In this document: one piece after another, positions 48,889 through 56,924 of the stretch
How positions within the stretch are numbered: position 1 is the stretch's first letter
Layout: every line of letters starts with the position of its first letter
Source: an uncultured Oscillospiraceae bacterium
GTDB lineage: Bacteria; Bacillota; Clostridia; Oscillospirales; Oscillospiraceae
Reading direction: 5' to 3'
Length of the DNA stretch: 64,000 nucleotides
Assembly: GCA_934574095.1 (NCBI GenBank)
Contig: CAKTMW010000003.1
Location: 1-64,000, forward strand
Notes under the pieces: generated by a model
Seen by the model: only the letters and a program-made list of their open reading frames with translations
What the model was told of the DNA's origin: nothing
Databases searched by the model: none
Translations under genes and position numbers: made by a program

Positions 48889-49976
48889 AAAAGCTGTTGA
48901 CCCTGCTGGCGGCGCTGGCCGTTACGCTGGTGCTGGCCGTGACCGCGTGGGCGGATTACGACTACATCGACCGCTACGACGTGACCGTCACCCCCGACAC
49001 CGACGACGGCAGCCTGAGCATCACCGTGTCCATGGACTGGACGCCGCTGGAGGAGCTGCCCTACGGGCAGGAGCTGAAGATCGGCATTCCCAACGGCTCT
49101 CTCCGGGAGGAGACGGCTCTGACGGACAACATTGAGCGGCTGACATACGACAACAGCTACATGTACGTGTATTTTGACCGGGCCTACAACGCGGACGAGA
49201 CATTTACCTTCGCCTTCTCGTGGGTGCAGGAGTTCATGTACACGCTGGATGGCGATGCGGTGTCCTACGACTACACCCCAGGCTGGTTCGACGAGGCGCA
49301 GATCGGCGTGATGACCCTGACCTGGAACGACCCGGCGGGGGTCGAGGGCGATTACAGCGCCACCGCCAATCCGCTGGGAACGCAGGAGCAGCACGACGGC
49401 GTTATCCTGACGGCCTACGGCGTGGACTACGGCAAGACCATGACCATCAACGTCCGGTACGACAGCTGGCCTACCGTGCTGGATCAGGCCTACAGCGCCG
49501 ACAACATGCCTGTTGACTACGTGGACTACGACGACTGGTACGACGAGGACGAGGACACAAGCATGGCTGCCCTGTTCCTGACGCTGATCATCACCATCTT
49601 CATCGTTTGGGCGGTGGTGTGGATCCTCCGGGAGCTGGGCGACGGCTACGCCGGCGGCTTCGGTACCCGGTATGTGTTCGTCAACCATCTCTGGTACCCT
49701 GCCGGGCCTGACGGCAAGCCCCGTCCCGGCAGCGTGGGCACCAAGACGCGGCCCCGCCCGCCCCGCAGCGGCGGTGGCGGCTTTGGCGGCGGAAGCCGGG
49801 GCGGCGGGTTTAGCGGCGGCGGCTTCGGCGGCGGGGGACACTGTGCCTGCGCCAGCAGCTGCGCCTGTGCCTGTGCCTGCGCCTGTGCCGGCGGCGGCCG
49901 CGCCGGATGCAGCGCCAAGAATCTTTACGGCGCGGTGAAGCTGAGCCGGGAGGTAACGGAACGGTTGGAAGAATAA
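48885..49976 (+). CDS. Membrane protein with Gly-rich and CxCxCxC tail, candidate radical SAM substrate
   Basis: This 363-residue protein begins with a signal peptide (MKKLLTLLAALAVTLVLAVTAWA). An acidic, Tyr- and Asp-rich extracellular domain of about 200 residues resembles DUF2207-type proteins. One membrane helix lies at about 229-250, followed by a basic stretch, a Gly-rich region (about 293-318), and a tail with eight Cys: 320, 322, 326, 328, 330, 332, 334 and 342. The Cys alternate with Ala (CACASSCACACACACA) and end in GGGRAGC. With this topology the tail would face the cytoplasm, where the co-translated radical SAM enzyme could act on it. Function is unknown; a modified, metal-binding or cross-linked tail is an inference. 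Confidence 0.8.
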   Translation: MKKLLTLLAALAVTLVLAVTAWADYDYIDRYDVTVTPDTDDGSLSITVSMDWTPLEELPYGQELKIGIPNGSLREETALTDNIERLTYDNSYMYVYFDRAYNADETFTFAFSWVQEFMYTLDGDAVSYDYTPGWFDEAQIGVMTLTWNDPAGVEGDYSATANPLGTQEQHDGVILTAYGVDYGKTMTINVRYDSWPTVLDQAYSADNMPVDYVDYDDWYDEDEDTSMAALFLTLIITIFIVWAVVWILRELGDGYAGGFGTRYVFVNHLWYPAGPDGKPRPGSVGTKTRPRPPRSGGGGFGGGSRGGGFSGGGFGGGGHCACASSCACACACACAGGGRAGCSAKNLYGAVKLSREVTERLEE

Positions 49977-49990
49977 ATTTTTTTGAGGGG

Positions 49991-50522
49991 TTGTTTCGCG
50001 CTTCCGAGCGCGACCTACTTTTGTCAACAGTGACAAAAGTAGGCAAAAACACCGGAAGGAACCTCCGGTTCCTTCACCTCCCGGCGCGCTATACGATGTA
50101 CGGAATTGTCATTGCATACCGCACGTTCACGTGAGATGTTCTTTTTCGATTCGATAAAAGGATCGTCTCTGCATCGGCGCCGCTGCCGCTGATGCCAACG
50201 CCGAACAGCGCTTCAGTGTCTACCGTTGAGATTGGGAGCGGCAGCGGCGCAAGAAGAAAGTCGATGCGTCATACAAAACAATAACATCCGTGTTTCGTGA
50301 ACGCGTGGCATAAGGCATCATATTTGTACACGGTATAGCGTGCGCGGATTCTTAAACCGCAGGTTTAAGTGGCGTTCTTGGTTACTTTTGCCGTCGGGAC
50401 GTTAAGAAAATATGCCAGTGGCATATTTTTAGTCTCCGCTCTCGGCGGCTATGCCGCCGTAGCAGCCGCTGTGTTTACACAGCGTGATTGGGCAAAAGTA
50501 ACTCGCGCCGGAGCGCGAAATT
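49991..50522. repeat. Foldback repeat, full copy F with an internal insert
   Basis: Left end: CGCGCTTCCGAGCGCG, CCTACTTTTGTC..GACAAAAGTAGG, GGAACCTCCGGTTCC. Centre: GGCGCCGCTGCCGCT..AGCGGCAGCGGCGC (about 50175-50251). Right end: TTAAACCGCAGGTTTAA, then GGTTACTTTTGCC..GGCAAAAGTAACT whose loop carries an insert of about 95 bases (50395-50490) with ATATGCCAGTGGCATAT and GGCGGCTATGCCGCC, then CGCGCCGGAGCGCG. No protein is supported. Confidence 0.8.
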
Positions 50523-50548
50523 CTCCTATCGAAAAGTATAAAAAGGGG

Positions 50549-50573
50549 CCGCGTTCTGCACCAGAACGCGGCT
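50549..50573. other. Isolated hairpin upstream of hpf
   Basis: GCCGCGTTCTG, loop CAC, CAGAACGCGGC: an 11-bp perfect stem without a T run. The following 170 bases up to the hpf promoter hold no gene. Confidence 0.5.
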
Positions 50574-50740
50574 CAAGCGGGTGGGATATTGGAAAGCTTC
50601 CGGATATTATGGTACACCATCTGCCCCCCACTTGTCCATAGGAGCTTTTGTCGCATTTCCGCTTCTTTCGGCGCGTCTCGTCGAAACGCACAAAAAATGT
50701 TGCACTTTTGTGAACTTTCCCTAAATTTACTGTGATGCTC

Positions 50741-50769
50741 TTTTCAAACACAGGGCAATGTGCTATAAT
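50741..50769 (+). promoter_or_regulatory. Promoter for hpf
   Basis: TATAAT at 50764-50769 with a weak TTTTCA -35 at 50741-50746 (spacer 17). An alternative sigma factor cannot be excluded. Confidence 0.5.
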
Positions 50770-50837
50770 GCGGACAAGGATAAGGGGAAATCCCTCCCCG
50801 ACCCTATGTTCCGTATCCCAAGAAAGGAGCAACCAAT

Positions 50838-51374
50838 ATGAAGTTCACATTCGCCTGCAAGAAGATCGCGCTGAACGACTCCATCAAGGAGTACGCCGAG
50901 AAGAAGATCAGTAAGCTCGACCGGTACTTCGCGGAGGAAGCGGACGCATTTGTGACCTTTGCCGTGGAAAAGAAGAACCGCTGCACCGTGGAGCTGACCA
51001 TCCGCGCCGCCAACGGCACCCTGTTCCGTGCCCAGGCCGAGGATCCCGACGGTGACATGCGGGGCGCCATCGACGGGACCGTCAGTTTCATCGAGCGCCG
51101 CATCCGCAAGAACAAGACCCGCCTGGCCAAGAACCTGCGGCCGGAGGTCATGGAGCCGGAGCTGCCGGAGTTCCATGTGGAGGAAGAGGACGAGTTCCAC
51201 GTGGTACGCACCAAGCGCTTCACCGTCAAGCCCATGACCATCGACGAGGCCATCTTGCAGATGAACCTGCTGGATCATTCCTTCTATGTGTTCCGCAACG
51301 TGGCGGACGACGTGATCTCCGTGGTCTATCGCCGCAACAACGGCGGCTACGGTATCATCGAGACGCAGGAATAA
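50838..51374 (+). CDS. hpf: Ribosome hibernation promoting factor, long form
   Basis: This 178-residue protein binds the 30S decoding region and joins 70S ribosomes into inactive 100S dimers in stationary phase. The N-terminal domain (about 1-100) has the beta-alpha fold with NDSIKEYAEKKISKLDRYF, and the C-terminal dimerisation domain (about 120-178) shows VRTKRFTVKPMTIDEAILQM (in part) and YRRNNGGYGIIE. Two domains define the long form used by Gram-positives. AAAGGAGC precedes the ATG; promoter and terminator make it a single unit. Confidence 0.93.
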   Translation: MKFTFACKKIALNDSIKEYAEKKISKLDRYFAEEADAFVTFAVEKKNRCTVELTIRAANGTLFRAQAEDPDGDMRGAIDGTVSFIERRIRKNKTRLAKNLRPEVMEPELPEFHVEEEDEFHVVRTKRFTVKPMTIDEAILQMNLLDHSFYVFRNVADDVISVVYRRNNGGYGIIETQE

Positions 51375-51383
51375 TTATATAGC

Positions 51384-51414
51384 AAAAAAAGCCGCCCAAA
51401 GGGCGGCTTTTTTC
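51384..51414 (+). terminator. Terminator of hpf
   Basis: AAAAAAAGCCGCCC, loop AAA, GGGCGGCTTTTTT. Confidence 0.92.
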
Positions 51415-51417
51415 TGA

Positions 51418-51540
51418 TAGTGAAGAGATAAAAGTGAAAAGTGAAGAGTTTCGGTATGCCGCCTGCGGCGGCATAATTGAAATTGTGCCGCAAAGCGGCA
51501 CACCTCAGTTTTTCACTCTTCGCGGTTCTCTTTTCACTGA
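51418..51540. repeat. CGGCGGCAT-type inverted repeat element
   Basis: The clearest copy: AGTGAAGAGATAAAAGTGAA on the left and TTTTTCACTCTTC..CTTTTCACT on the right are complementary, with TGCCGCCTGCGGCGGCA and GTGCCGCAAAGCGGCAC between them. Confidence 0.75.
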
Positions 51541-51546
51541 ACAAAG

Positions 51547-51572
51547 AAAAGGCGGCTTATGCCGCCTTTTCT
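51547..51572. terminator. Terminator of glyS (convergent with hpf)
   Basis: AAAAGGCGGC, loop TTAT, GCCGCCTTTT between the two convergent genes, 9 bases from the glyS stop. Confidence 0.88.
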
Positions 51573-51580
51573 CTTATTTT

Positions 51581-53002
51581 TTAGTACGCCAGCTTCTCCG
51601 CCAGATAGCTCTTCAGCTCGCTGATGGGGATGCGCACCTGCTCCATGGAGTCGCGCTCGCGGACGGTGACGCAGTTGTCGCCGGCCTTCTCCGCGTCGCC
51701 CACGGTGTCGAAGTCCACAGTGATGCAGTAGGGGGTGCCCACCTCATCCTCGCGGCGGTAGCGCTTGCCGATGGAGCCGGTCTCGTCGAAGTCGATCATC
51801 CACTCCTTGCTGAGCTCCTCGTAGATCTTGCGGGCAGGCTCGCTGAGCTTCTTGCTGAGGGGCAAGATAGCGGCCTTGTAGGGCGCCAGCGCCGGGTGCA
51901 GGTGCAGCACCACGCGGACGTCGTTCTTGGCCTCGTCCACGATCTCCTCGTCATAGGCGTCCACCAGCACGGCCAGCACGCTGCGCTCCACGCCCAGAGA
52001 CGGCTCGACGACATAGGGGATGTAGCGCTCGTTGGTCTCAGGGTCGAAATAGGTCAGATCCTTGCCGGACACGGTCTGATGCTGGGTCAGGTCGTAGTCG
52101 GTACGGTCGGCCACGCCCCACAGCTCGCCCCAGCCGAAGGGGAACAGGAACTCGAAGTCCGTGGTGGCCTTGGAGTAGAAGCACAGCTCCTCGGGATCGT
52201 GGTCCCGCAGCCGCAGGTTCTCGTCCTTCAGGCCGATGCCCAGCAGCCAGTTGTGGCAGAAGGTGCGCCAGTAGTTGAACCACTCCAGGTCGGTGCCGGG
52301 CTTGCAGAAGAACTCCAGCTCCATCTGCTCGAACTCGCGGACGCGGAAGATGAAGTTGCCCGGGGTGATCTCGTTGCGGAAGGACTTACCGATCTGGCAC
52401 ACGCCGAAGGGCAGCTTGCGGCGGGTGGTGCGCTGGGTGTTGACGAAGTTGGTAAAGATGCCCTGGGCCGTCTCAGGACGGAGGTACACGGTGTTCTTGG
52501 CGTCCTCGGTGACGCCCTGGAAGGTCTTGAACATCAGGTTGAACTGACGGATATCAGTGAAGTTATGCTTGCCGCAGCTGGGGCAGGGAATGTTCTTCTC
52601 CTCCACGAAGTCCTTCATCTCCTGCTGAGAGAAGGCATCGATGGGCTTGGGCAGCTCAAAGCCGTTCTGCTGGCACCATTCCTCGATCAGCTTGTCGGCG
52701 CGGAAGCGCTCCTTGCACTCCTTGCAGTCCATCAGGGGATCGGAGAAGCCCGCCAGATGGCCGCTGGCCACCCAGGTCTGGGGGTTCATGAGGATGGCGG
52801 CGTCCTGACCCACGTTGTAGGGGTTCTCCTGCACGAACTTCTTCCACCAGGCCTTTTTGATGTTGTTCTTCAGCTCCACGCCCAGGGGGCCGTAGTCCCA
52901 GGTGTTGGCAAGGCCGCCGTAGATCTCAGAGCCTGCGAAGATGATGCCGCGGTTTTTGCACAGCGCCACGATCTTATCCATGGTCTTTTCGGTGTTTTTC
53001 AT
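51581..53002 (-). CDS. glyS: Glycyl-tRNA synthetase, single-chain dimeric type
   Basis: This 473-residue enzyme is the alpha2-type GlyRS common in Gram-positives and eukaryotes, not the alpha/beta tetramer. It starts [25 protein letters not shown] (in part), has the motif 2 region [25 protein letters not shown] (in part), the motif 3 block [18 protein letters not shown], and a C-terminal anticodon-binding domain (about 370-473). Two CxxC pairs (CKEC and CPSC) lie in the insertion region. The ATG at 53002 has AAGGAGATATCACC upstream. Expression is under a T-box riboswitch, so it responds to uncharged tRNA-Gly. Confidence 0.94.
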   Translation of the reverse strand: MKNTEKTMDKIVALCKNRGIIFAGSEIYGGLANTWDYGPLGVELKNNIKKAWWKKFVQENPYNVGQDAAILMNPQTWVASGHLAGFSDPLMDCKECKERFRADKLIEEWCQQNGFELPKPIDAFSQQEMKDFVEEKNIPCPSCGKHNFTDIRQFNLMFKTFQGVTEDAKNTVYLRPETAQGIFTNFVNTQRTTRRKLPFGVCQIGKSFRNEITPGNFIFRVREFEQMELEFFCKPGTDLEWFNYWRTFCHNWLLGIGLKDENLRLRDHDPEELCFYSKATTDFEFLFPFGWGELWGVADRTDYDLTQHQTVSGKDLTYFDPETNERYIPYVVEPSLGVERSVLAVLVDAYDEEIVDEAKNDVRVVLHLHPALAPYKAAILPLSKKLSEPARKIYEELSKEWMIDFDETGSIGKRYRREDEVGTPYCITVDFDTVGDAEKAGDNCVTVRERDSMEQVRIPISELKSYLAEKLAY

Positions 53003-53185
53003 GGTGATATCTCCTTTGTTCTTTATTATGATTCTTTCTCGGTTATTTATATTTAATCGGTTTTTGCCGCGGTTTATCCGTGGCAAAAACACCATAAAAG
53101 CGACCAACGGGAGCTCTCGCATCGACCAAAGCACCGGAGGTGCTGCGATAAATGCGAGTCCCTACTTGGAAAACAACGTTTTCCA

Positions 53186-53355
53186 AGTAATATAAAAACG
53201 CCCTGAGCCTGTCAAAAGGCTCAGGGCGAACTAAACAGTCCGTGGTTCCACCTGAATTTGGAAGCATCCACACTCTTACTGCCGGTAACGGGGCGTCCGG
53301 CGGGCATTTCCTCCCGCGGCTCCGGGCAGCCACGCCCATCATCGCCTGTTGCTTT
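53186..53355 (-). promoter_or_regulatory. Glycine T-box riboswitch upstream of glyS
   Basis: On the minus strand the leader carries the T-box core AGGTGGAACCACG (53253-53241), which pairs with the tRNA acceptor end. A terminator CGCCCTGAGCCT..AGGCTCAGGGCG with TTTTT follows (53228-53195). The leader is short (about 165 bases), as in glyQS T-boxes that lack stem II. The specifier codon, expected to be a GGN triplet in stem I (53300-53350), cannot be fixed by eye. A second hairpin CTTGGAAAAC..GTTTTCCAAG follows at about 53187-53165. Confidence 0.9.
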
Positions 53356-53359
53356 GCCT

Positions 53360-53388
53360 AGGATAGCACGTTTTTCCGCAGGTGTCAA
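53360..53388 (-). promoter_or_regulatory. Promoter of the glyS T-box leader
   Basis: On the minus strand TTGACA (53388-53383) and TATCCT (53365-53360) are 17 bases apart. Confidence 0.82.
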
Positions 53389-53394
53389 GGAAAT

Positions 53395-53551
53395 TTGGGA
53401 AAGGGTCGTGGGAAAATACCGAACGCACGCCGCTTTTTGCGTAGGAGCCGATATCTACATTGGCCCGCCCTCACCCCGCCGTTTTCCCATCATGCCGCCG
53501 CAGGCGGCATACTACTTCTCTTCTCTCTTCTCTTTTCACTCTTCACTGACA
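53395..53551. repeat. Short REP-like and CGGCGGCAT-type repeats
   Basis: GGAGCCGATATCTACATTGGCCC (a degenerate module; only its 5' half is clean) and TGCCGCCGCAGGCGGCA with a TTCTCTTTTCACTCTTCACT tract. No gene lies between glyS leader and jag. Confidence 0.6.
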
Positions 53552-53579
53552 AAAAAACCGCCCTGACGGGCGGTTTTTT
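53552..53579 (-). terminator. Terminator of the rpmH-rnpA-yidD-yidC-jag run
   Basis: AAAAAACCGCCC, loop TGAC, GGGCGGTTTTTT, directly after the jag stop codon. Confidence 0.9.
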
Positions 53580-53582
53580 ATG

Positions 53583-54449
53583 TCAGTTGTTCTCGCCCCG
53601 GTCGTAGGCCACCACCACGCGGCGGTTGGGCTCAGTGCCCACCGAATAGGTGGTGACGCCCTTCACATCCTGAAGAGCGGCGTGGATCACGTGGCGCTCG
53701 TAGGCGTTCATGGCTTCCAGCGTGACGCTGCGGCGGTACTTCTTCACCTTACCGGCCACCTTCATGGCCAGGCTCTCCAGACTGGCTTCCCGGCGGGCGC
53801 GATAGTTCTCGGCGTCCACGTGGACGCGGATGCGCTTCTCGCTGCCGCTGTTGACGGCGTAGTTGGTCAGCTGCTGGATGGCGTCCAGGGTCTCGCCCCG
53901 GCGGCCGATCAGCGCGCCCAGCTTCTGGCCCTCCAGAATGGCCTTATACCGGCCCTTCTCCTCCTCGTACACCTTCACGGCGGCGGGGCTCTCCATATGC
54001 TCCAGCAGACCGGTCAGGAACGCGGTGATGCGCTGGGCGTTGTCGTCGTGGCACTCCGGCAGCTCCACGGCGGGGGCGGCGGGCTTTTCCACGGTCTCCG
54101 CGGCGCTCTCCTCCCGCCTGGGCTGGGGCTTGGCCGGCTTCTGCTGCTGGGGTTTGGGCTGCTTGGGCTGCTGGGGTCTCTGGGGCTTGGGCTGAGGCTT
54201 GGGGGCCTCCTCCTTCTTCTCCGCCTTCTCCACAACAGGCTTGACAGGCGCGGCGACCTCCTCCATGGGAGCTTCGTCGGGACCGTAGGTCACGCGGACG
54301 CGGGCGGGCTTGGCGCCCATGCCCAGGAAACCGCTCTTGGCCCGCTCCAGAATCTCCACAGACACATCGTCCCGGTCCATGCCCAGCTGGGCAAGGGCTT
54401 TGCCGATGGCCTCTTCCTCGGTCTTGCCTGTTACATCGATATAACTCAT
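53583..54449 (-). CDS. khpB: RNA-binding protein Jag/KhpB (SpoIIIJ-associated)
   Basis: This 288-residue protein has an N-terminal Jag domain (about 1-50, SYIDVTGKTEEEAIGKALAQL in part, and AKSGFLGMGAKPARV) and a central linker of about 90 residues made of Lys, Pro, Gln and Glu. The C-terminal KH domain shows IGRRGETLDAIQQL and the R3H domain ends in SVGTEPNRRVVVAYDR. KhpB binds RNA and affects cell division and, in Bacillus, sporulation. The ATG at 54449 has AAGGAG 8 bases upstream. It follows yidC by 12 bases. The linker is longer and more Gln/Pro-rich than in many homologues. Confidence 0.92.
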   Translation of the reverse strand: MSYIDVTGKTEEEAIGKALAQLGMDRDDVSVEILERAKSGFLGMGAKPARVRVTYGPDEAPMEEVAAPVKPVVEKAEKKEEAPKPQPKPQRPQQPKQPKPQQQKPAKPQPRREESAAETVEKPAAPAVELPECHDDNAQRITAFLTGLLEHMESPAAVKVYEEEKGRYKAILEGQKLGALIGRRGETLDAIQQLTNYAVNSGSEKRIRVHVDAENYRARREASLESLAMKVAGKVKKYRRSVTLEAMNAYERHVIHAALQDVKGVTTYSVGTEPNRRVVVAYDRGENN

Positions 54450-54461
54450 AGACAAAACTCC

Positions 54462-55562
54462 TTATTCGTCATAATGCTTCTCGCTGTACGCGCGGCCGCG
54501 GGCGTAGGGACGGTTGCCCACGCGGCCCGCCTCGGTGGTGGCGGCGCGCTTGTCCTTGGGTTCCTCCTTGGGCTGCTTCTTCTTGCTGCCCTGCTGGGGC
54601 TTCTTGGGGGCGTTGGCCTGCTCCAGCTGATTGTTGTAGTTTTCGCGGGCGGCCTGCATCTTGGCGGCGCGCTTTTCCCGCTTCTCCCGCTCCTTCTCGG
54701 TCTCCTCTTCCTCCAGCTTCTTATTGAAGAACTTGGTGAGGATGGCCTCCTGAATGGCGGAGAAGGCGGCGTTGGCGATCCAGTACACGCACAGAGCAGC
54801 GGGGAACATGAAGCCCATCCAGATGGTCATCAGGGGGAACAGGTACATCATCATCTTGCTCTGACCGTTCATGGTGTTGGAGCTGGCCTTCATGGAGACC
54901 ATGCTCATCACCAGCTGCAGACCGGCGGCAATAAAGGGCATGATCAGCAGACCCCAGACCGGCCAACCGCCGCCGGGGAACTGGCTGAGCACCTGAGAGG
55001 GCTGGCTGGCCAAATCCACACCCAGGAAGGAGTAATCCAGATCGATCAGACCGTCGAACTTACCGGCGAAATCCGCCCAGTGGTCATGGATGAAGTCGGT
55101 CAGATAAATCTGCTCGTAGGCGTTGTTGCTGGCGGACGCCGTATAGCCCAGCGAAGTGGCCAGATCGGTGATCTGGGTGATCACGTCATTGGACAGGTTC
55201 ATGAAGAACCGCAGGGGGGTACGGATGATATAGTACAGGGCGATCAGAATGGGGAAAGGCAGGAAGGACCACAGGCAGCCGGACATGGGGTTGACGCCCT
55301 CCTTGGCGTACAGGTCGGCCATTTCCTGCTGCTGCCGCTCCTTGTTGTTGGCGAAGCGGGTCTGGATATCCTTGATCTTGCCCTGCATCCGGTTCATGCG
55401 CAGCATGCTCTTCTTGCTCTTCATCTGGAAGGGCAGGATCACCAGCTTCACCACCAGGGTGAACAGGATCAGCGCCACGCCGTAGGAGCCGGTCAGGCTG
55501 TAGAACATTCTCGTCAGCCAGGCGAAAGGCACACAGATATAATATCCGATTTGTGCAAACAT
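54462..55562 (-). CDS. yidC: Membrane protein insertase YidC/SpoIIIJ
   Basis: This 366-residue membrane protein inserts and folds inner membrane proteins with or without the Sec channel. It has the five-helix Oxa1 core: YGVALILFTLVVKLVILPF with the catalytic-groove Lys, a cytoplasmic hairpin with KMQGKIKDIQ-like RMQGKIKDIQTRF, GCLWSFLPFPILIALYYII, and later helices including WPVWGLLIMPFIAAGLQ and PLMTIWMGFMFPAALCVYW (each in part). No lipoprotein box is visible. A long basic and Gln-rich cytoplasmic tail (about 270-366) may touch ribosomes. Confidence 0.93.
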   Translation of the reverse strand: MFAQIGYYICVPFAWLTRMFYSLTGSYGVALILFTLVVKLVILPFQMKSKKSMLRMNRMQGKIKDIQTRFANNKERQQQEMADLYAKEGVNPMSGCLWSFLPFPILIALYYIIRTPLRFFMNLSNDVITQITDLATSLGYTASASNNAYEQIYLTDFIHDHWADFAGKFDGLIDLDYSFLGVDLASQPSQVLSQFPGGGWPVWGLLIMPFIAAGLQLVMSMVSMKASSNTMNGQSKMMMYLFPLMTIWMGFMFPAALCVYWIANAAFSAIQEAILTKFFNKKLEEEETEKEREKREKRAAKMQAARENYNNQLEQANAPKKPQQGSKKKQPKEEPKDKRAATTEAGRVGNRPYARGRAYSEKHYDE

Positions 55563-55638
55563 TTTTTTTCCTCCGTTGGTCGTTTACTTGTGTCGCGGAT
55601 ATGGAAAATTGTGGGAAAACACCTCAAACGTATCGGTT

Positions 55639-55851
55639 TCAGGGCACGGGGTCGTACCACCCGCCCTTGTGGAACGGATGGCACTTGAGAAACCGGCGGA
55701 ACGCCAGCCAGCCGCCCTTTAACGCGCCGTACTTCTCCACCGCCTCCAGCGCGTACTGGGAGCAGGTGGGGATAAACCGGCACCGGGGCGGGAACAGGGG
55801 CGACACCGCCGTCTGGTAAAAGCGGATGGCTTTCAGAAGCGCCCGTTTCAT
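55639..55851 (-). CDS. yidD: Membrane protein insertion efficiency factor YidD
   Basis: This 70-residue protein has the typical YidD sequence: [35 protein letters not shown], and [13 protein letters not shown] at the end, with three conserved Cys. It is peripheral to the membrane and assists YidC. Its start overlaps the rnpA stop (ATGA), so translation is coupled. Confidence 0.94.
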   Translation of the reverse strand: MKRALLKAIRFYQTAVSPLFPPRCRFIPTCSQYALEAVEKYGALKGGWLAFRRFLKCHPFHKGGWYDPVP

Positions 55852-56192
55852 GCCTGCGTTTCCAGCAGGCCCAGCGCCTCCAACGCCCGGCCATACTGCT
55901 TGTCCAGCTTGCTGTATGGCGTGTGGACTGCCTTCACCCGGCCCACCAGGATCACATCGTAGCCCTTTTTCATCATGGGCAGGTGCAGGCGGTACATCTC
56001 ACGCAGCTGGCGGCGGACGCGGTTGCGCACCACGGCCTTCCCCAGCTTGGTGCTGACGGTCACGCCCAGGCGGGTCTTACCCTGCCTGTTTTTCTGGCAG
56101 TAGACCACAAGACCGGGCTGTACGCTGGACTGTCCCTTTCGGTAAATGCGCCGGAACACATAATTCTCTTTTACGGTCACGGCAGCTTTCAT
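55848..56192 (-). CDS. rnpA: Ribonuclease P protein component
   Basis: This 114-residue basic protein pairs with the catalytic RNase P RNA to trim tRNA 5' ends. The conserved RNR-type motif is [15 protein letters not shown], preceded by [13 protein letters not shown] and the N-terminal [15 protein letters not shown]. It lies downstream of rpmH in the conserved order, but a REP cluster of about 250 bases separates them. A GGAGAAACC site lies before the ATG. Confidence 0.94.
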   Translation of the reverse strand: MKAAVTVKENYVFRRIYRKGQSSVQPGLVVYCQKNRQGKTRLGVTVSTKLGKAVVRNRVRRQLREMYRLHLPMMKKGYDVILVGRVKAVHTPYSKLDKQYGRALEALGLLETQA

Positions 56193-56229
56193 GGTTTCTC
56201 CTTGTGGAAATAGGAAAGAGTCCTTTTGA

Positions 56230-56330
56230 CATTTCGTAGGGGCCGATGCCTACATCGGCCCGCTCGTCTTACGGATACTGCTTCATAATATGACGGGGCG
56301 ATGTGGGCATCGTCCCCTACAACATATCAT
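56230..56330. repeat. REP-like modules between rpmH and rnpA
   Basis: GGGGCCGATGCCTACATCGGCCC (minus flanks) and GGGGCGATGTGGGCATCGTCCC, joined by a TTACGGATACTG linker. A hairpin AGGGACGG..CCGTCCCT follows at about 56380-56409. Confidence 0.72.
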
Positions 56331-56449
56331 TTGACCCTATTGCTTATCTCCCGCTTTTTCAAAAATGCAAATACCAACAGGGACGGCAGTTTTCCCTTCC
56401 ACCGTCCCTGGCTTATTTAAGCTTGTTTGGGGTGCACTTTCCGCCGTCC

Positions 56450-56584
56450 TCAGTGGGTCAGGCGGGCACGGCCCTTGGCGCGGCGACGGGCGAGAACCTT
56501 GCGGCCATTGCTGGTAGCCATTCTCTTACGGAAGCCGTGCACCTTGGAGCGCTGGCGCTTCTTGGGCTGATAGGTACGGAACAT
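56450..56584 (-). CDS. rpmH: 50S ribosomal protein L34
   Basis: This 44-residue basic protein is L34, with [20 protein letters not shown] (M removed, in part), the [18 protein letters not shown] block and the C-terminal ARLTH. The ATG at 56584 has GGAGGTG 7 bases upstream. It begins the rpmH-rnpA-yidD-yidC-jag run that marks the origin-proximal region of many bacteria. Confidence 0.96.
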   Translation of the reverse strand: MFRTYQPKKRQRSKVHGFRKRMATSNGRKVLARRRAKGRARLTH

Positions 56585-56705
56585 TGCATGACACCTCCAT
56601 CTTAAAAATATCGCCTCCGCACATGGTTTCATGGCGGCGCGTACTCGACAGCGGACGAAAAGTCCGCCGCAGTCGACTTGAAAAGTGCGCAAACGCGCAA
56701 CTGAT

Positions 56706-56735
56706 ATTATACAGAAAACCACCAACGTTTGTCAA
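56706..56735 (-). promoter_or_regulatory. Promoter for rpmH
   Basis: On the minus strand TTGACA (56735-56730) and TATAAT (56711-56706) have an 18-base spacer. Both boxes are perfect consensus. Confidence 0.88.
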
Positions 56736-56799
56736 CAACTAAATATTGTGTCTTTGTCGAAGGGTGGAAACAATAAGGCGGAATAATATGCAATACGAC

Positions 56800-56918
56800 G
56801 GGGTGTGGGGAGCGATCCGAGCGCTGCCGGTGGCAGATGAAGCGAGGTGAGCGAGTGGCAGCGGTCAAAATTTCGGCGGCTTAAATGCCGCTGCGAAATT
56901 TTGGGTACCGCAACAGGA
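56800..56918. repeat. GTTGCGG..CCGCAAC-type element, full copy
   Basis: It runs from GGGAGCGATCCGAGCGCTGC through GGTGAGCGAGTGGCAGCGGT and the inverted pair CAAAATTTCG..CGAAATTTTG (with GGCGGC..GCCGC inside) to ACCGCAACAGGA. Related copies are nested inside foldback copies G (58859) and H (60447). Confidence 0.7.
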
Positions 56919-56924
56919 TCACCC

